A stretch of DNA of 64,000 bases from Pseudomonas japonica (GTDB lineage Bacteria; Pseudomonadota; Gammaproteobacteria; Pseudomonadales; Pseudomonadaceae): contig NZ_FZOL01000021.1 in the NCBI RefSeq assembly GCF_900188455.1, positions 62,001 to 126,000 on the forward strand, given 5' to 3'. Both the position numbers and the translations under genes were made by a program. Numbering within the stretch: position 1 is the stretch's first letter; every line of letters begins with the position of its first letter. Under the pieces are notes generated by a model. The model worked only from the letters and a program-made list of their open reading frames with translations. It did not search any database and was not told the DNA's origin. This document shows positions 31,950 through 41,242 of this stretch, one piece after another.

Positions 31950-33259
31950 ACCCACGTCTGGCCGCCGCCCGCGCCCTGGCTGCCGTGCTCAGCGGCAAGG
32001 CCTCGCTGAACAGCTCGCTGCCGACGCAACTGGACAAGGTCGAGGCCCGTGATCGCGGCCTGACCCAGGACCTCGCCTTCGGCACCGCGCGCTGGCAGCC
32101 CCGCCTGTCGGCGCTGGCCGAGCGCCTGTTGCAGAAGCCGTTCAAGAGCGCCGATGCCGATGTCCAGGCGCTGCTGCTGGTGGGTCTGTACCAGCTGTTC
32201 TACACCCGCGTCCCGGAACACGCCGCCATCGGCGAGACCGTGGGCTGCGCCGACAAGCTGAAGAAACCGTGGGCCAAGGGCCTGCTCAACGCAGTGCTGC
32301 GCCGCGCCCAGCGTGAGGGCAACGATCTGCTCGCCGAGATGGAACGCGACCCGGTGGTGCGCACCGCCCATCCGCGTTGGCTGCAAAAGTCGCTGAAGGC
32401 CTTCTGGCCGGAGCAGTGGGAGGCTATCTGCGCCGCCAACAACGCCCACCCGCCGATGATCCTGCGGGTCAACCGCCGCCATCACAGCCGCGACGCCTAC
32501 CTCGGCCTGCTGTCTGAGGCCGGCATCGAAGCCGCGCCGTGCCAGTACAGCCGCGACGGCATCCTCCTCGCCGAAGCCTGCGACGTGCGCAACCTGCCGG
32601 GCTTCGAGCAGGGCTGGATCAGCGTGCAGGACGAAGCCGCGCAACTGGCCGCCGACCTGCTGGAACTGGCGCCGGGGCAACGGGTGCTGGACGCCTGCTG
32701 CGCCCCCGGCGGCAAGACCTGCCACCTGCTCGAAGCCGAGGCGAAGCTGGCCGGTGTGGTCGCCATCGATCTGGAAGCCAAGCGCCTGACCCGGGTCCGC
32801 GAGAACCTCGACCGCCTCGGCCTGGATGCCCAGCTGATCGCCTGCGACGCCCGCGACACCGCCAGCTGGTGGGACGGCAAGACCTTCCAGCGCATCCTGC
32901 TGGATGCGCCGTGCTCCGCCACCGGCGTGATCCGTCGTCACCCGGACATCAAGCTGACCCGCCAGGCCGACGATATCGCCGCCCTCGCCAGCCTCCAGGG
33001 CGAACTGCTCGACGCCCTGTGGCCGACCCTGGAAGTGGGCGGCATGCTGCTCTACGCCACTTGCTCGACCCTGCCCACGGAAAACACCGAGGTGATCGCG
33101 GCCTTCCTCGCCCGCACCCCCGGTGCCCGCGAGCTGGACCTGGCGACCGACGCCGGCATCCGCCAGCCGCACGGTCGCCAGTTGCTCGCCCAGGAGGGCG
33201 GGCACGATGGCTTCTACTACGCCAAGCTGATCAAGATCGCCGCCACACGCGGCCAATAA
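31946..33259 (+). CDS. rsmB: 16S rRNA m5C967 methyltransferase
   Basis: 437 aa. An N-terminal NusB-like domain precedes the SAM-dependent catalytic domain. The SAM site is DACCAPGGKTCHLLE, and the catalytic cysteine pair is in DAPCSATGVIRRHPDIK and ATCSTLPTENTEV. It overlaps fmt by 4 bp. It is followed after 21 bp by trkA, matching the conserved def-fmt-rsmB-trkA order. Confidence 0.96.
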   Translation: MNPRLAAARALAAVLSGKASLNSSLPTQLDKVEARDRGLTQDLAFGTARWQPRLSALAERLLQKPFKSADADVQALLLVGLYQLFYTRVPEHAAIGETVGCADKLKKPWAKGLLNAVLRRAQREGNDLLAEMERDPVVRTAHPRWLQKSLKAFWPEQWEAICAANNAHPPMILRVNRRHHSRDAYLGLLSEAGIEAAPCQYSRDGILLAEACDVRNLPGFEQGWISVQDEAAQLAADLLELAPGQRVLDACCAPGGKTCHLLEAEAKLAGVVAIDLEAKRLTRVRENLDRLGLDAQLIACDARDTASWWDGKTFQRILLDAPCSATGVIRRHPDIKLTRQADDIAALASLQGELLDALWPTLEVGGMLLYATCSTLPTENTEVIAAFLARTPGARELDLATDAGIRQPHGRQLLAQEGGHDGFYYAKLIKIAATRGQ

Positions 33260-33280
33260 GAAAAGGGAAGGGGACAGCGG

Positions 33281-34654
33281 ATGAAGATCATCATCCTTGG
33301 CGCGGGGCAGGTCGGCGGCACGCTGGCCGAACACCTGGCCAGCGAAGCCAACGACATCACCGTGGTGGACACCGATGGCGACCGGCTGCGCGATCTCGGC
33401 GATCGCCTCGACATCCGCACCGTCCAGGGGCGTGGCTCGTTCCCGACCATCCTGCGCCAGGCCGGTGCCGACGACGCCGACATGCTGGTGGCGGTGACCA
33501 ACAGCGACGAGACCAACATGGTCGCCTGCCAGGTCGCCCACACCCTGTTCCACACCCCGACCAAGATCGCCCGGGTGCGCGAGTCGGCCTACCTGACCCG
33601 TGCCGGCCTGTTCGACAACGATGCCATCCCGGTGGACGTGCTGATCAGTCCGGAACAGGTGGTGACCCACTACATCAAGCGCCTGATCGAACAGCCTGGC
33701 GCCCTGCAGGTGATCGACTTCGCCGAGGGCAAGGCCCAGCTGGTGGCGGTCAAGGCCTACTACGGCGGGCCGCTGGTGGGCCAGCAACTGCGGCAGATCC
33801 GCGCGCACATGCCCAATGTCGATACCCGCGTGGCGGCGATCTTCCGCCGCGACCGGCCGATCCTGCCGCAGGGCGACACGGTGATCGAGGCCGACGACGA
33901 AGTGTTCTTCATCGCCGCCAAGGCCGATATCCGCGCGGTGATGGGCGAGCTGCGCCGCCTCGACGAAACCAACAAGCGCGTGGTCATCGCCGGTGGCGGG
34001 CAGATCGGCGAACGCCTGGCCGAAGCCATCGAGAGCCGCTACCAAGTGAAGATCATCGAGATGAGTCCGGCGCGCTGCCGCTATCTGTCGGACAACCTCG
34101 ACAGCACCGTGGTCCTCCAGGGCAGTGCCTCGGACCGCGACCTGCTGCTGGAAGAGAACATCGCCGACGCCGACATCTTCCTCGCCCTGACCAACGACGA
34201 CGAGGCCAACATCATGTCCTCGCTGCTGGCCAAGCGCCTCGGCGCGCGCAAGGTGATGACCATCATCAACAACCCGGCCTACGTCGACCTGGTCCAGGGC
34301 GGCGAGATCGACATCGCCATCAGCCCGCAGCTGGCCACCATCGGTACCTTGCTGGCCCACGTGCGCCGTGGCGATATCGTCAGCGTGCACTCGCTGCGCC
34401 GCGGTGCGGCGGAGGCCATCGAAGCCATCGCCCACGGCGATTCGAAGTCAAGCAAGGTGGTCGGCAAGGCCATCGAGGAGATCAACCTGCCGCCGGGCAC
34501 CACCATCGGCGCCATCATCCGCGACGAGGAAGTGCTGATCGCCCACGACGACACGGTGATCAAGAGCGGTGACCACGTGATCCTCTTCGTTGTGGATAAA
34601 AAGTACATCCGCGATGTGGAGAAGCTGTTCCATGTCGGCCTGACGTTCTTCTGA
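33281..34654 (+). CDS. trkA: Trk potassium uptake NAD-binding regulator
   Basis: 457 aa made of two RCK units. Each has a Rossmann loop (GAGQVGGTLAEHLA at residues 7-20 and AGGGQIGERLAEAIE near 236-250) followed by a TrkA-C domain. It is a cytoplasmic peripheral protein that gates the TrkH potassium channel in response to nucleotides. GGAAGGGG precedes the ATG. It is last in the def operon, except perhaps the small TPR gene 13 bp downstream. Confidence 0.96.
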   Translation: MKIIILGAGQVGGTLAEHLASEANDITVVDTDGDRLRDLGDRLDIRTVQGRGSFPTILRQAGADDADMLVAVTNSDETNMVACQVAHTLFHTPTKIARVRESAYLTRAGLFDNDAIPVDVLISPEQVVTHYIKRLIEQPGALQVIDFAEGKAQLVAVKAYYGGPLVGQQLRQIRAHMPNVDTRVAAIFRRDRPILPQGDTVIEADDEVFFIAAKADIRAVMGELRRLDETNKRVVIAGGGQIGERLAEAIESRYQVKIIEMSPARCRYLSDNLDSTVVLQGSASDRDLLLEENIADADIFLALTNDDEANIMSSLLAKRLGARKVMTIINNPAYVDLVQGGEIDIAISPQLATIGTLLAHVRRGDIVSVHSLRRGAAEAIEAIAHGDSKSSKVVGKAIEEINLPPGTTIGAIIRDEEVLIAHDDTVIKSGDHVILFVVDKKYIRDVEKLFHVGLTFF

Positions 34655-34667
34655 CAGGAGAAGACGA

Positions 34668-34982
34668 ATGCGCGAATCACTGGAAAAGATGCTGGCCAAG
34701 GGTGTGGATAACCCGCTGTTGCGCTTTGGCCTGGGCAAGGCGTGGCTGGATGAGGGCAACGGCGCGGAGGCGGCGGTGCATCTGGCGCGGTGTGTGGAGC
34801 AGGATCCGAAATATTCGGCGGCGTGGAAATTATTGGGCAAGGCCTGGCAGCAGCAGGGTGACCTGGTGAACGCGCGGGATGCCTGGGAGCGGGGGATCGC
34901 GGCGGCTCAGGCCCATGGCGACAAGCAGGCCGAGAAGGAGATGGCGGTGTTCCTCAAGAAGCTGGACAAGGCCGGAAACTGA
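34668..34982 (+). CDS. Small TPR-like protein
   Basis: 104 aa with about two tetratricopeptide repeats (GLGKAWLDEGNGAEAAVHLARCVEQDPKYSAAWKLLGKAWQQQGDLVNARDAWERGIAAA). No signal peptide. It follows trkA by 13 bp with GGAG upstream, so it is likely cotranscribed; its partner is unknown. A DnaA-box-like TGTGGATAA lies at 34703. It resembles the PAO1 PA0015 gene by position. Confidence 0.85.
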   Translation: MRESLEKMLAKGVDNPLLRFGLGKAWLDEGNGAEAAVHLARCVEQDPKYSAAWKLLGKAWQQQGDLVNARDAWERGIAAAQAHGDKQAEKEMAVFLKKLDKAGN

Positions 34983-35000
34983 TCTGCCGCGTTACCCCCG

Positions 35001-35114
35001 TAGGAGCGTGGCTTGCCCGCGAAGGACCGCAATGCGGTCCCCGATAGCAGTGAGGTCTGGGACCGCTGCGCGGTCCTTCGCAGTGGTTCGTCACACGACA
35101 AGCCAGCTCCTACA
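35001..35114. repeat. REP pair with one insert-variant arm
   Basis: Left arm GTAGGAGCGTGGCTTGCCC is ordinary; the right arm reads CTTCGCAGTGGTTCGTCACACGACAAGCC. Flanking arms GGACCGCAATGCGGTCC and GGGACCGCTGCGCGGTCC. It lies between convergent genes. Confidence 0.9.
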
Positions 35115-35133
35115 GGCGCCGGGCAAACCATGC

Positions 35134-36021
35134 TCAGTACCAGCGAGCCTCTCCAGCCGGCCGCTTCTTGAAGCGCTTCATGCTCCACATGTACTGGCTC
35201 GGATACGCCCGCACATACTTCTCCACCACCTGGCTCATGGCCGCCGCCGAGGTCTCGGTATCGGTGCTGTACATCGCCTCCGGCGCCGCTTCGAGGATCA
35301 CCTTGAAGCCACTGCCATCCGGCAACCGCAGCGCATGCAGGAACACCCCCACCGCCTTGCCACCCGCCAGCATGTTCGGCACGAACTTGCTGGTCAGCGC
35401 CTTCGTCCCGAGGAACGGCACGAAGATCCCCGCCGATTCCGCCGGCTCCGGGTCCGCCGGGATACCCACCTGGCCACCCTTGCGCACTTCCTTGATGATG
35501 CTGAGGATGCCTTCCTTGGTCGAAGGCGCCACGCGGTTGCCCAGTTGCACGCGCTGTTCGCGCAGCAGGTCGTCCACCGCCTTCAGCTTCGGCGGGCGGT
35601 AGAAGATGATCGGTTTGCACTGGCTGCAATAGAAGTGGTTGAGCACTTCCCAGTTGCCCAAGTGGCTGGTGATGCCGACCACACCCTTGCCCGAGGCCAG
35701 CGCGTCCTTCAGTACATCGAGACCTTCGACCTCGCGCACCAGGTCGATGGAACGCTGCGCCGGCCAGATCCAGGCGCAGGCGCTTTCGGTGAAGGACTTG
35801 CCGATATCCATCAGGGTGCGGCCCACCAGCTTCTCGCGTTCGACCGGGTCCATCTCCGGGAAGCACTTGGCCAGGTTGATGCGCACCACTTCGCGCGAGC
35901 TGTTGGGAATCTTCCACATGATCCAGCCGATCGCCGCGCCGACCCGCTGCACCGCCCCCCAGGGCAGCTTGGCAAACAACCGCAACGCCCCGACCATCAA
36001 GGCGCCCTTGAATTTATCCAC
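35134..36021 (-). CDS. Lipid A biosynthesis lauroyl-type acyltransferase
   Basis: 295 aa of the LpxL/LpxM family (HtrB-like). A hydrophobic N-terminal helix anchors it to the inner membrane. The acyltransferase HX4E motif is in TSHLGNWE, near residues 117-124. It adds a secondary acyl chain to the lipid A precursor; the chain specificity is not readable. Position before tag matches PAO1 PA0011. An exact DnaA-box sequence overlaps its start (36014-36022). Confidence 0.9.
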   Translation of the reverse strand: MDKFKGALMVGALRLFAKLPWGAVQRVGAAIGWIMWKIPNSSREVVRINLAKCFPEMDPVEREKLVGRTLMDIGKSFTESACAWIWPAQRSIDLVREVEGLDVLKDALASGKGVVGITSHLGNWEVLNHFYCSQCKPIIFYRPPKLKAVDDLLREQRVQLGNRVAPSTKEGILSIIKEVRKGGQVGIPADPEPAESAGIFVPFLGTKALTSKFVPNMLAGGKAVGVFLHALRLPDGSGFKVILEAAPEAMYSTDTETSAAAMSQVVEKYVRAYPSQYMWSMKRFKKRPAGEARWY

Positions 36022-36060
36022 AGGCAGGTTCCTCCATACACAAGCCGGGCATTGTAACCG

Positions 36061-36612
36061 TCAGCGCAGCAGGGCGGCGTATCGATCGCAATCGGTGGTG
36101 TGGTCCATGACCATGCCGGTGGCCTGCATGAAGGCGTAGCAGATGGTCGGACCGACGAAGGTGAAGCCGGCTTTCTGCAGGGCCTTGCTCATGGCCTTGG
36201 CCTCGTCGGTGACCGCGGGTACATCGCCGCGCACGGTGAAGTGATTGATCTTCGGCTGCCCGCCGACGAAGGACCAAAGCAACGTCGCCGGGTCTTCCAG
36301 CGCCAGCCAGGCCCGCGCGTTGCGCCGCGCGGCATTGAGTTTGAGACGGTTGCGGATGATGCCTGGATCGAGCATGCGTTCCTCGATTTCCTCATCGCTC
36401 ATCTGCGCCAGCCGGTGGGGATCGAAGCCGAACATGACCTCGCGATAACGCGCGCGTTTCTTCAAAACGGTGATCCACGACAGGCCGGCCTGGAACCCTT
36501 CCAGAAGCAGCATCTCAAAGAGCTGCCCCGGGTCGCGTTGCGGCGTTCCCCACTCCTCGTCGTGATAAGCCTGGTACAGCGGATCGTCGGTACACCAAAA
36601 GCAGCGTGGCAT
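36061..36612 (-). CDS. tag: DNA-3-methyladenine glycosylase I
   Basis: 183 aa. It excises 3-methyladenine. The family start PRCFWCTDDPLYQAYHDEEWG and the zinc-snap ligands (Cys4-region, HTTDCDRY at the C-terminus) are present, with a conserved AGLSWITVLKKR. It is divergent from glyQ with about 80 bp between. A 39-bp gap to the acyltransferase on the same strand suggests one transcript. Confidence 0.95.
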   Translation of the reverse strand: MPRCFWCTDDPLYQAYHDEEWGTPQRDPGQLFEMLLLEGFQAGLSWITVLKKRARYREVMFGFDPHRLAQMSDEEIEERMLDPGIIRNRLKLNAARRNARAWLALEDPATLLWSFVGGQPKINHFTVRGDVPAVTDEAKAMSKALQKAGFTFVGPTICYAFMQATGMVMDHTTDCDRYAALLR

Positions 36613-36694
36613 AAAGCACCATGGGTAGAGGCCGGGGCGAATCGGGTTATACTCCCGCTCTTTATATTCGCAGCCCTAGAAACAGGTGAATTTC

Positions 36695-37642
36695 GTGAGC
36701 CAGCCTACGCCAGCCGTGCGTACCTTCCAAGACTTGATCCTCGCGCTCCAGCAGTACTGGGCCGAGCAAGGTTGTGTGGTGCTTCAGCCCTACGATATGG
36801 AAGTGGGCGCCGGCACTTTTCATACCGCCACGTTTCTGCGCGCCGTAGGCCCTGAAACCTGGAACGCCGCCTATGTCCAGCCAAGCCGCCGTCCGGGCGA
36901 TGGCCGCTACGGCGAAAACCCCAACCGCCTGCAGCACTACTACCAGTTCCAGGTGGTCCTGAAGCCGAACCCGGCGAACTTCCAGGAGCTGTACCTGGGC
37001 TCGCTGAAGGCGATCGGCCTGGATCCGCTGGTACACGACATCCGTTTCGTCGAAGACAACTGGGAATCGCCGACCCTCGGCGCCTGGGGTCTGGGTTGGG
37101 AAATCTGGCTCAACGGCATGGAAGTCACCCAGTTCACCTACTTCCAGCAGGTCGGCGGCATCGAGTGCCTGCCGGTCACCGGCGAGATCACCTACGGTCT
37201 CGAGCGCCTGGCCATGTACCTGCAGGGCGTCGACTCGGTGTATGACCTGATCTGGACCGACGGTCCGTTCGGCAAGGTCACCTACGGCGACGTGTTCCAC
37301 CAGAACGAAGTGGAGCAGTCGACCTACAACTTCGAACACGCCAACGTCGAGAAGCTGTTCGAACTGTTCGACTTCTATGAAAGCGAAGCGAACCGCCTGA
37401 TCGAGCTGGAACTGCCGCTGCCGACCTACGAAATGGTCCTCAAGGCCTCGCACACCTTCAACCTGCTGGACGCCCGCCGCGCCATCTCGGTAACCGAGCG
37501 TCAGCGCTACATCCTGCGCGTGCGCACCCTGGCCCGGGCCGTTGCCCAGAGCTACCTGCAAGCCCGTGCCCGCCTCGGCTTCCCGATGGCGACCCCCGAA
37601 TTGCGTGACGAAGTGTTGGCCAAGCTGGAGGCAGCGGAATGA
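36695..37642 (+). CDS. glyQ: Glycyl-tRNA synthetase alpha subunit
   Basis: 315 aa. Class II synthetase catalytic subunit (alpha2beta2 type). Motifs ALQQYWAEQGCVVLQPYDMEVGAGTFH and TYGLERLAMYLQ are intact. I chose the GTG at 36695 (MSQPTPAVRTFQDL) with AGGTGA just upstream, as other Pseudomonas GlyQ begin here; an ATG-like start at 36686 is less supported. It overlaps glyS by 4 bp. Confidence 0.97.
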   Translation: MSQPTPAVRTFQDLILALQQYWAEQGCVVLQPYDMEVGAGTFHTATFLRAVGPETWNAAYVQPSRRPGDGRYGENPNRLQHYYQFQVVLKPNPANFQELYLGSLKAIGLDPLVHDIRFVEDNWESPTLGAWGLGWEIWLNGMEVTQFTYFQQVGGIECLPVTGEITYGLERLAMYLQGVDSVYDLIWTDGPFGKVTYGDVFHQNEVEQSTYNFEHANVEKLFELFDFYESEANRLIELELPLPTYEMVLKASHTFNLLDARRAISVTERQRYILRVRTLARAVAQSYLQARARLGFPMATPELRDEVLAKLEAAE

Positions 37643-39693
37643 GTGCTCAAGATTTCCTGGTAGAGCTGGGCACCGAAGAACTGCCACCGAAAGCCCTCGC
37701 CAGCCTCGGCGACGCGTTCCTTGCCGGCATCGAGAAAGGCCTGCAGGCCGCCGGCCTGAACTACAGCGACAAGCGCGTATTCGCCGCGCCGCGCCGCCTG
37801 GCCGTGCTGATCCGCAACCTGGACACCCAGCAGCCGGACCGCAGCATCAATGTCGACGGCCCGCCCCGCCAGGCGGCCTTCGACGCCGACGGCAACCCGA
37901 CCCAGGCGGCCCTGGGCTTCGCCAAGAAGTGCGGCGTGGAGCTGTCGGACATCGACCAGAGCGGTGCCAAGCTGCGCTTCTCCCAGCACATCCCGGGCAA
38001 GGCCACCGCCAGCCTGCTGCCGACCATCGTCGAGGATTCGCTGAACGACCTGCCGATTCCCAAGCGCATGCGCTGGGGCGCGCGCAAGGAAGAGTTCGTG
38101 CGGCCGACCCAGTGGCTGGTGATGCTGCTCGGTGACCAGGTCGTCGACTGCACCATCCTCGCCCAGACCGCCGGTCGCGAGTCCCGCGGTCACCGCTTCC
38201 ACCATCCGGAAAACGTGCGTATCAGCGCCCCGGCCAACTACCAGGAAGACCTGCGCAAGGCCTACGTCCTGGCCGACTTCGCCGAGCGTCGCGAGCTGAT
38301 CAGCAAGCGCACCGCCGAACTGGCCATGCAGCAGGAAGGCACCGCGATCGTGCCGCCGGCGCTGCTCGACGAAGTGACCGCGCTGGTCGAGTGGCCGGTG
38401 CCGCTGGTCTGCTCGTTCGAGGAACGTTTCCTCGAAGTGCCGCAGGAAGCCCTGATCACCACCATGCAGGACAACCAGAAGTATTTCTGCCTGCTGGATG
38501 TCGACGGCAAGCTGCTGCCGCGCTTCATCACCGTGGCCAACGTCGAGAGCCGCGATCCGAAGCAGATCGTCGAAGGCAACGAGAAGGTCGTGCGTCCACG
38601 CCTGACCGACGCCGAGTTCTTCTTCAAGCAGGACAAGAAGCAACCCCTGGAAAGCTTCAACGAGCGCCTGCAGAACGTGGTGTTCCAGGCCCAGCTGGGC
38701 AGCGTCTTCGACAAAGCCGAGCGCGTGAGCAAGCTGGCCGCGTTCATCGCCGGCAAGATCGGTGGCGACGCTGACCGCGCTGCCCGCGCCGGCCTGCTGT
38801 CGAAGTGCGACCTGGCCACCGAGATGGTCGGCGAATTCCCTGAAATGCAGGGTGTCGCCGGTTACTACTACGCCCTCAACGACGGCGAGCCGGAAGACGT
38901 CGCCCTGGCCCTGAACGAGCAGTACATGCCGCGCGGTGCCGGCGCCGAACTGCCGTCGACCCTGACTGGCGCGGCCGTGGCCATCGCCGACAAGCTCGAC
39001 ACCCTGGTCGGCATCTTCGGCATCGGCATGCTGCCGACCGGCAGCAAGGACCCCTATGCCCTGCGTCGCGCGGCACTGGGCGTGCTGCGCATCCTGATCG
39101 AGAAGCAACTGGAGCTCGACCTGACCGAAGCCGTGGACTTCGCCGTCAAGCAGTTCGGCGCCAAGGTCAAGGCCGCCGGCCTGTCCGAGCAGGTCCTGGA
39201 GTTCATCTTCGACCGCCTGCGCGCGCGCTACGAAGACGAAGGCATCGACGTCGCCACCTACCTGTCGGTACGTGCCCTGAAGCCAGGCTCGGCCCTGGAC
39301 TTCGACCAGCGCGTGCAGGCGGTCCAGTCGTTCCGCAAGCTGCCGGAAGCCGCTGCCCTGGCCGCGGTGAACAAGCGTGTGTCGAACCTGCTGAGCAAGG
39401 CCGAAGGCACCATCGCCAACCACGTCGAGCCGAAGTACTTCGACAACGCCAACGAGTTCTCCCTGTACTCGGCGATCCAGCAGGCCGACCAGGCCGTGCA
39501 GCCGATGGCCGCGCAGCGCCAGTACACCGAGTCGCTGGCCCGCCTGGCCGCCCTGCGCGAGCCGGTGGACGCGTTCTTCGAAGCGGTGATGGTCAATGCC
39601 GAGGACGCCAATGTGCGCGCCAACCGTTACGCCCTGCTCAACCGCCTGCGCGGTCTGTTCCTGGGCGTGGCCGACATCTCGCTGCTGGGGTAA
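37639..39693 (+). CDS. glyS: Glycyl-tRNA synthetase beta subunit
   Basis: 684 aa, usual for GlyS. It binds tRNA and supports editing and HD-like C-terminal folding (family start QDFLVELGTEELPPKAL). Start and glyQ stop overlap as ATGA (37639-37642), so translation is coupled and the 1:1 stoichiometry is kept. Followed by gmhB after 3 bp. Confidence 0.97.
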   Translation: MSAQDFLVELGTEELPPKALASLGDAFLAGIEKGLQAAGLNYSDKRVFAAPRRLAVLIRNLDTQQPDRSINVDGPPRQAAFDADGNPTQAALGFAKKCGVELSDIDQSGAKLRFSQHIPGKATASLLPTIVEDSLNDLPIPKRMRWGARKEEFVRPTQWLVMLLGDQVVDCTILAQTAGRESRGHRFHHPENVRISAPANYQEDLRKAYVLADFAERRELISKRTAELAMQQEGTAIVPPALLDEVTALVEWPVPLVCSFEERFLEVPQEALITTMQDNQKYFCLLDVDGKLLPRFITVANVESRDPKQIVEGNEKVVRPRLTDAEFFFKQDKKQPLESFNERLQNVVFQAQLGSVFDKAERVSKLAAFIAGKIGGDADRAARAGLLSKCDLATEMVGEFPEMQGVAGYYYALNDGEPEDVALALNEQYMPRGAGAELPSTLTGAAVAIADKLDTLVGIFGIGMLPTGSKDPYALRRAALGVLRILIEKQLELDLTEAVDFAVKQFGAKVKAAGLSEQVLEFIFDRLRARYEDEGIDVATYLSVRALKPGSALDFDQRVQAVQSFRKLPEAAALAAVNKRVSNLLSKAEGTIANHVEPKYFDNANEFSLYSAIQQADQAVQPMAAQRQYTESLARLAALREPVDAFFEAVMVNAEDANVRANRYALLNRLRGLFLGVADISLLG

Positions 39694-39696
39694 GCC

Positions 39697-40230
39697 TTGA
39701 AACTGCTGATTCTCGATCGTGACGGAGTGATCAACCAGGACTCCGACGCCTACATCAAGTCGCTGGAAGAGTGGATTCCGATTCCCGGCTCGATCGAGGC
39801 CATCGCGCAGTTGAGCCAGGCCGGCTGGACGGTGGCGGTCGCCACCAACCAGTCCGGCATCGCTCGTGGCTATTACCCGCTGGCGACCCTCGACGCCATG
39901 CACGCCCGTCTGCGCGAGCTGGTGGGCGAGCTGGGCGGCGAGGTCGGCCTGATCGTCCATTGCCCGCACGGACCGGACGACGGCTGCGATTGCCGCAAGC
40001 CCAAGCCCGGAATGCTGCAGCAGATCGCCGCGCATTACGGTGCGCAACTGCACGGCGTGTGGTTCGTCGGCGACAGTTCGGGTGACCTGGAGGCCGCGCG
40101 GGCCGTCGATGCACAACCGGTCCTGGTGCGTACCGGCAAGGGTGAAAAGACCCTCGCCAAAGGCGTACCGGCGGGTACACTGATTTTCGACGACCTGGCC
40201 GCCATCGCCAGAGAACTTATCCACAAATAG
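39697..40230 (+). CDS. gmhB: D-glycero-beta-D-manno-heptose-1,7-bisphosphate 7-phosphatase
   Basis: 177 aa from a TTG start (TTGAAACTGCTGATT, MKLLILDRDGVIN). HAD family, histidinol-phosphatase-like: catalytic LDRDGVIN, DCRKPKPGML with the zinc-loop cysteines (CPHGPDDGCDC), and VGDSSGDLEAA. It makes the heptose precursor for LPS core. It lies 3 bp after glyS and upstream of plsC, so it may be in one transcript. Its last codons contain an exact DnaA box (40217). Confidence 0.93.
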   Translation: MKLLILDRDGVINQDSDAYIKSLEEWIPIPGSIEAIAQLSQAGWTVAVATNQSGIARGYYPLATLDAMHARLRELVGELGGEVGLIVHCPHGPDDGCDCRKPKPGMLQQIAAHYGAQLHGVWFVGDSSGDLEAARAVDAQPVLVRTGKGEKTLAKGVPAGTLIFDDLAAIARELIHK

Positions 40231-40294
40231 CGCGCCTGCCCTCGCGGGCGCGTTCTTGCTAAGGCGGGAGCTCCCCGCAACGGTACAAGCCGCT

Positions 40295-41068
40295 ATGTCG
40301 ATCCTGCAGGCGATCAGAATCGCGCTTTTCTATGTGCTGCTGGGGACCAGTGCGCTGCTTTGGTGCTCGCTGAGCTTCTTTGTCGCGCCTTTCCTGCCTT
40401 TCCGTATCCGTTATCGCTTCATCAATGTGTACTGGTGCCGTTTCGCACTGGTGCTGGTACGCCTGTTCCTCGGCATCAAGGTCAAGGTGACCGGCGCCGA
40501 GCACATCCCCGAACGCCCCTGCGTGATCATCTCCAATCACCAGAGCACCTGGGAAACCTTCTTCCTCTCCGCCTATTTCCAGCCCTTGAGCCAGGTGCTC
40601 AAGCGCGAACTGCTGTACGTGCCGTTCTTCGGCTGGGCTATGGCCATGCTGCGGCCCATCGCCATCGACCGCGACAACCCCAAGCTCGCCCTCAAGCAGG
40701 TCGCCAGCAAGGGCGACAAGCTGCTCAAGGAAAACACCTGGGTACTGATCTTCCCGGAAGGCACCCGCGTCCCCTTCGGCCAGATCGGCAAGTTCTCGCG
40801 CAGCGGCGCGGCCCTGGCGGTGAACGCCAACCTGCCGGTCCTGCCGATTGCCCACAACGCCGGCAAGTACTGGCCGAAGGAAGGCTGGGGCAAACGCTCC
40901 GGCACCATCGAGGTGGTGATTGGCGCGCCGATGTGGGCCGAAGGCAACGGCCCGCGGGCGATCGCCGAGCTCAACGACCGTGCCGCGGTGTGGAACGAAC
41001 AGACCCAGCGCGACATGGGTTCGCTGCCGGCGCAACCGGCCTCCAGCGAAACCTCGTCGGTCGCCTGA
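40295..41068 (+). CDS. plsC: 1-acyl-sn-glycerol-3-phosphate acyltransferase
   Basis: 257 aa. It makes phosphatidic acid. One or two N-terminal membrane helices (LFYVLLGTSALLWCSLSFFV) precede the catalytic domain. The usual HX4D is HX4E here (NHQSTWE), and motif III is FPEGTR. The E variant is shared by Pseudomonas LptA-type enzymes as I recall. The ATG at 40295 begins MSILQAIRIALF. In PAO1 this gene directly borders gyrB; here nine kilobases of accessory genes lie between them. Confidence 0.92.
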   Translation: MSILQAIRIALFYVLLGTSALLWCSLSFFVAPFLPFRIRYRFINVYWCRFALVLVRLFLGIKVKVTGAEHIPERPCVIISNHQSTWETFFLSAYFQPLSQVLKRELLYVPFFGWAMAMLRPIAIDRDNPKLALKQVASKGDKLLKENTWVLIFPEGTRVPFGQIGKFSRSGAALAVNANLPVLPIAHNAGKYWPKEGWGKRSGTIEVVIGAPMWAEGNGPRAIAELNDRAAVWNEQTQRDMGSLPAQPASSETSSVA

Positions 41069-41196
41069 GCGTTCTGTGGATAACGTGTTGACAATATTTG
41101 GATCCTTTTCGAAAAAATGTGCTAAGTCATTAATCTGTCTACATATTTCTGTGTATGACCGCTTCATGTAAATCGTGCATAAGTTTTTTCGCGGAA

Positions 41197-41228
41197 TAAA
41201 AAAACCGGCTTTTACGCCGGTTTTTTTG
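41197..41228. terminator. Bidirectional intrinsic terminator
   Basis: AAAAAAACCGGC pairs with GCCGGTTTTTTT around TTTTAC. It serves plsC on the plus strand and the MHS transporter on the minus strand. Confidence 0.93.
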
Positions 41229-41242
41229 TGCTCGAAATGTCC

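Noticed and set aside
31613..34435. 940-codon minus-strand ORF over fmt, rsmB and trkA
   Set aside because: Three well-supported genes lie on the other strand; the ORF is a codon-position artefact of high GC.
37552..40224. 890-codon minus-strand ORF opposite glyS and gmhB
   Set aside because: Same artefact; glyS and gmhB are certain.
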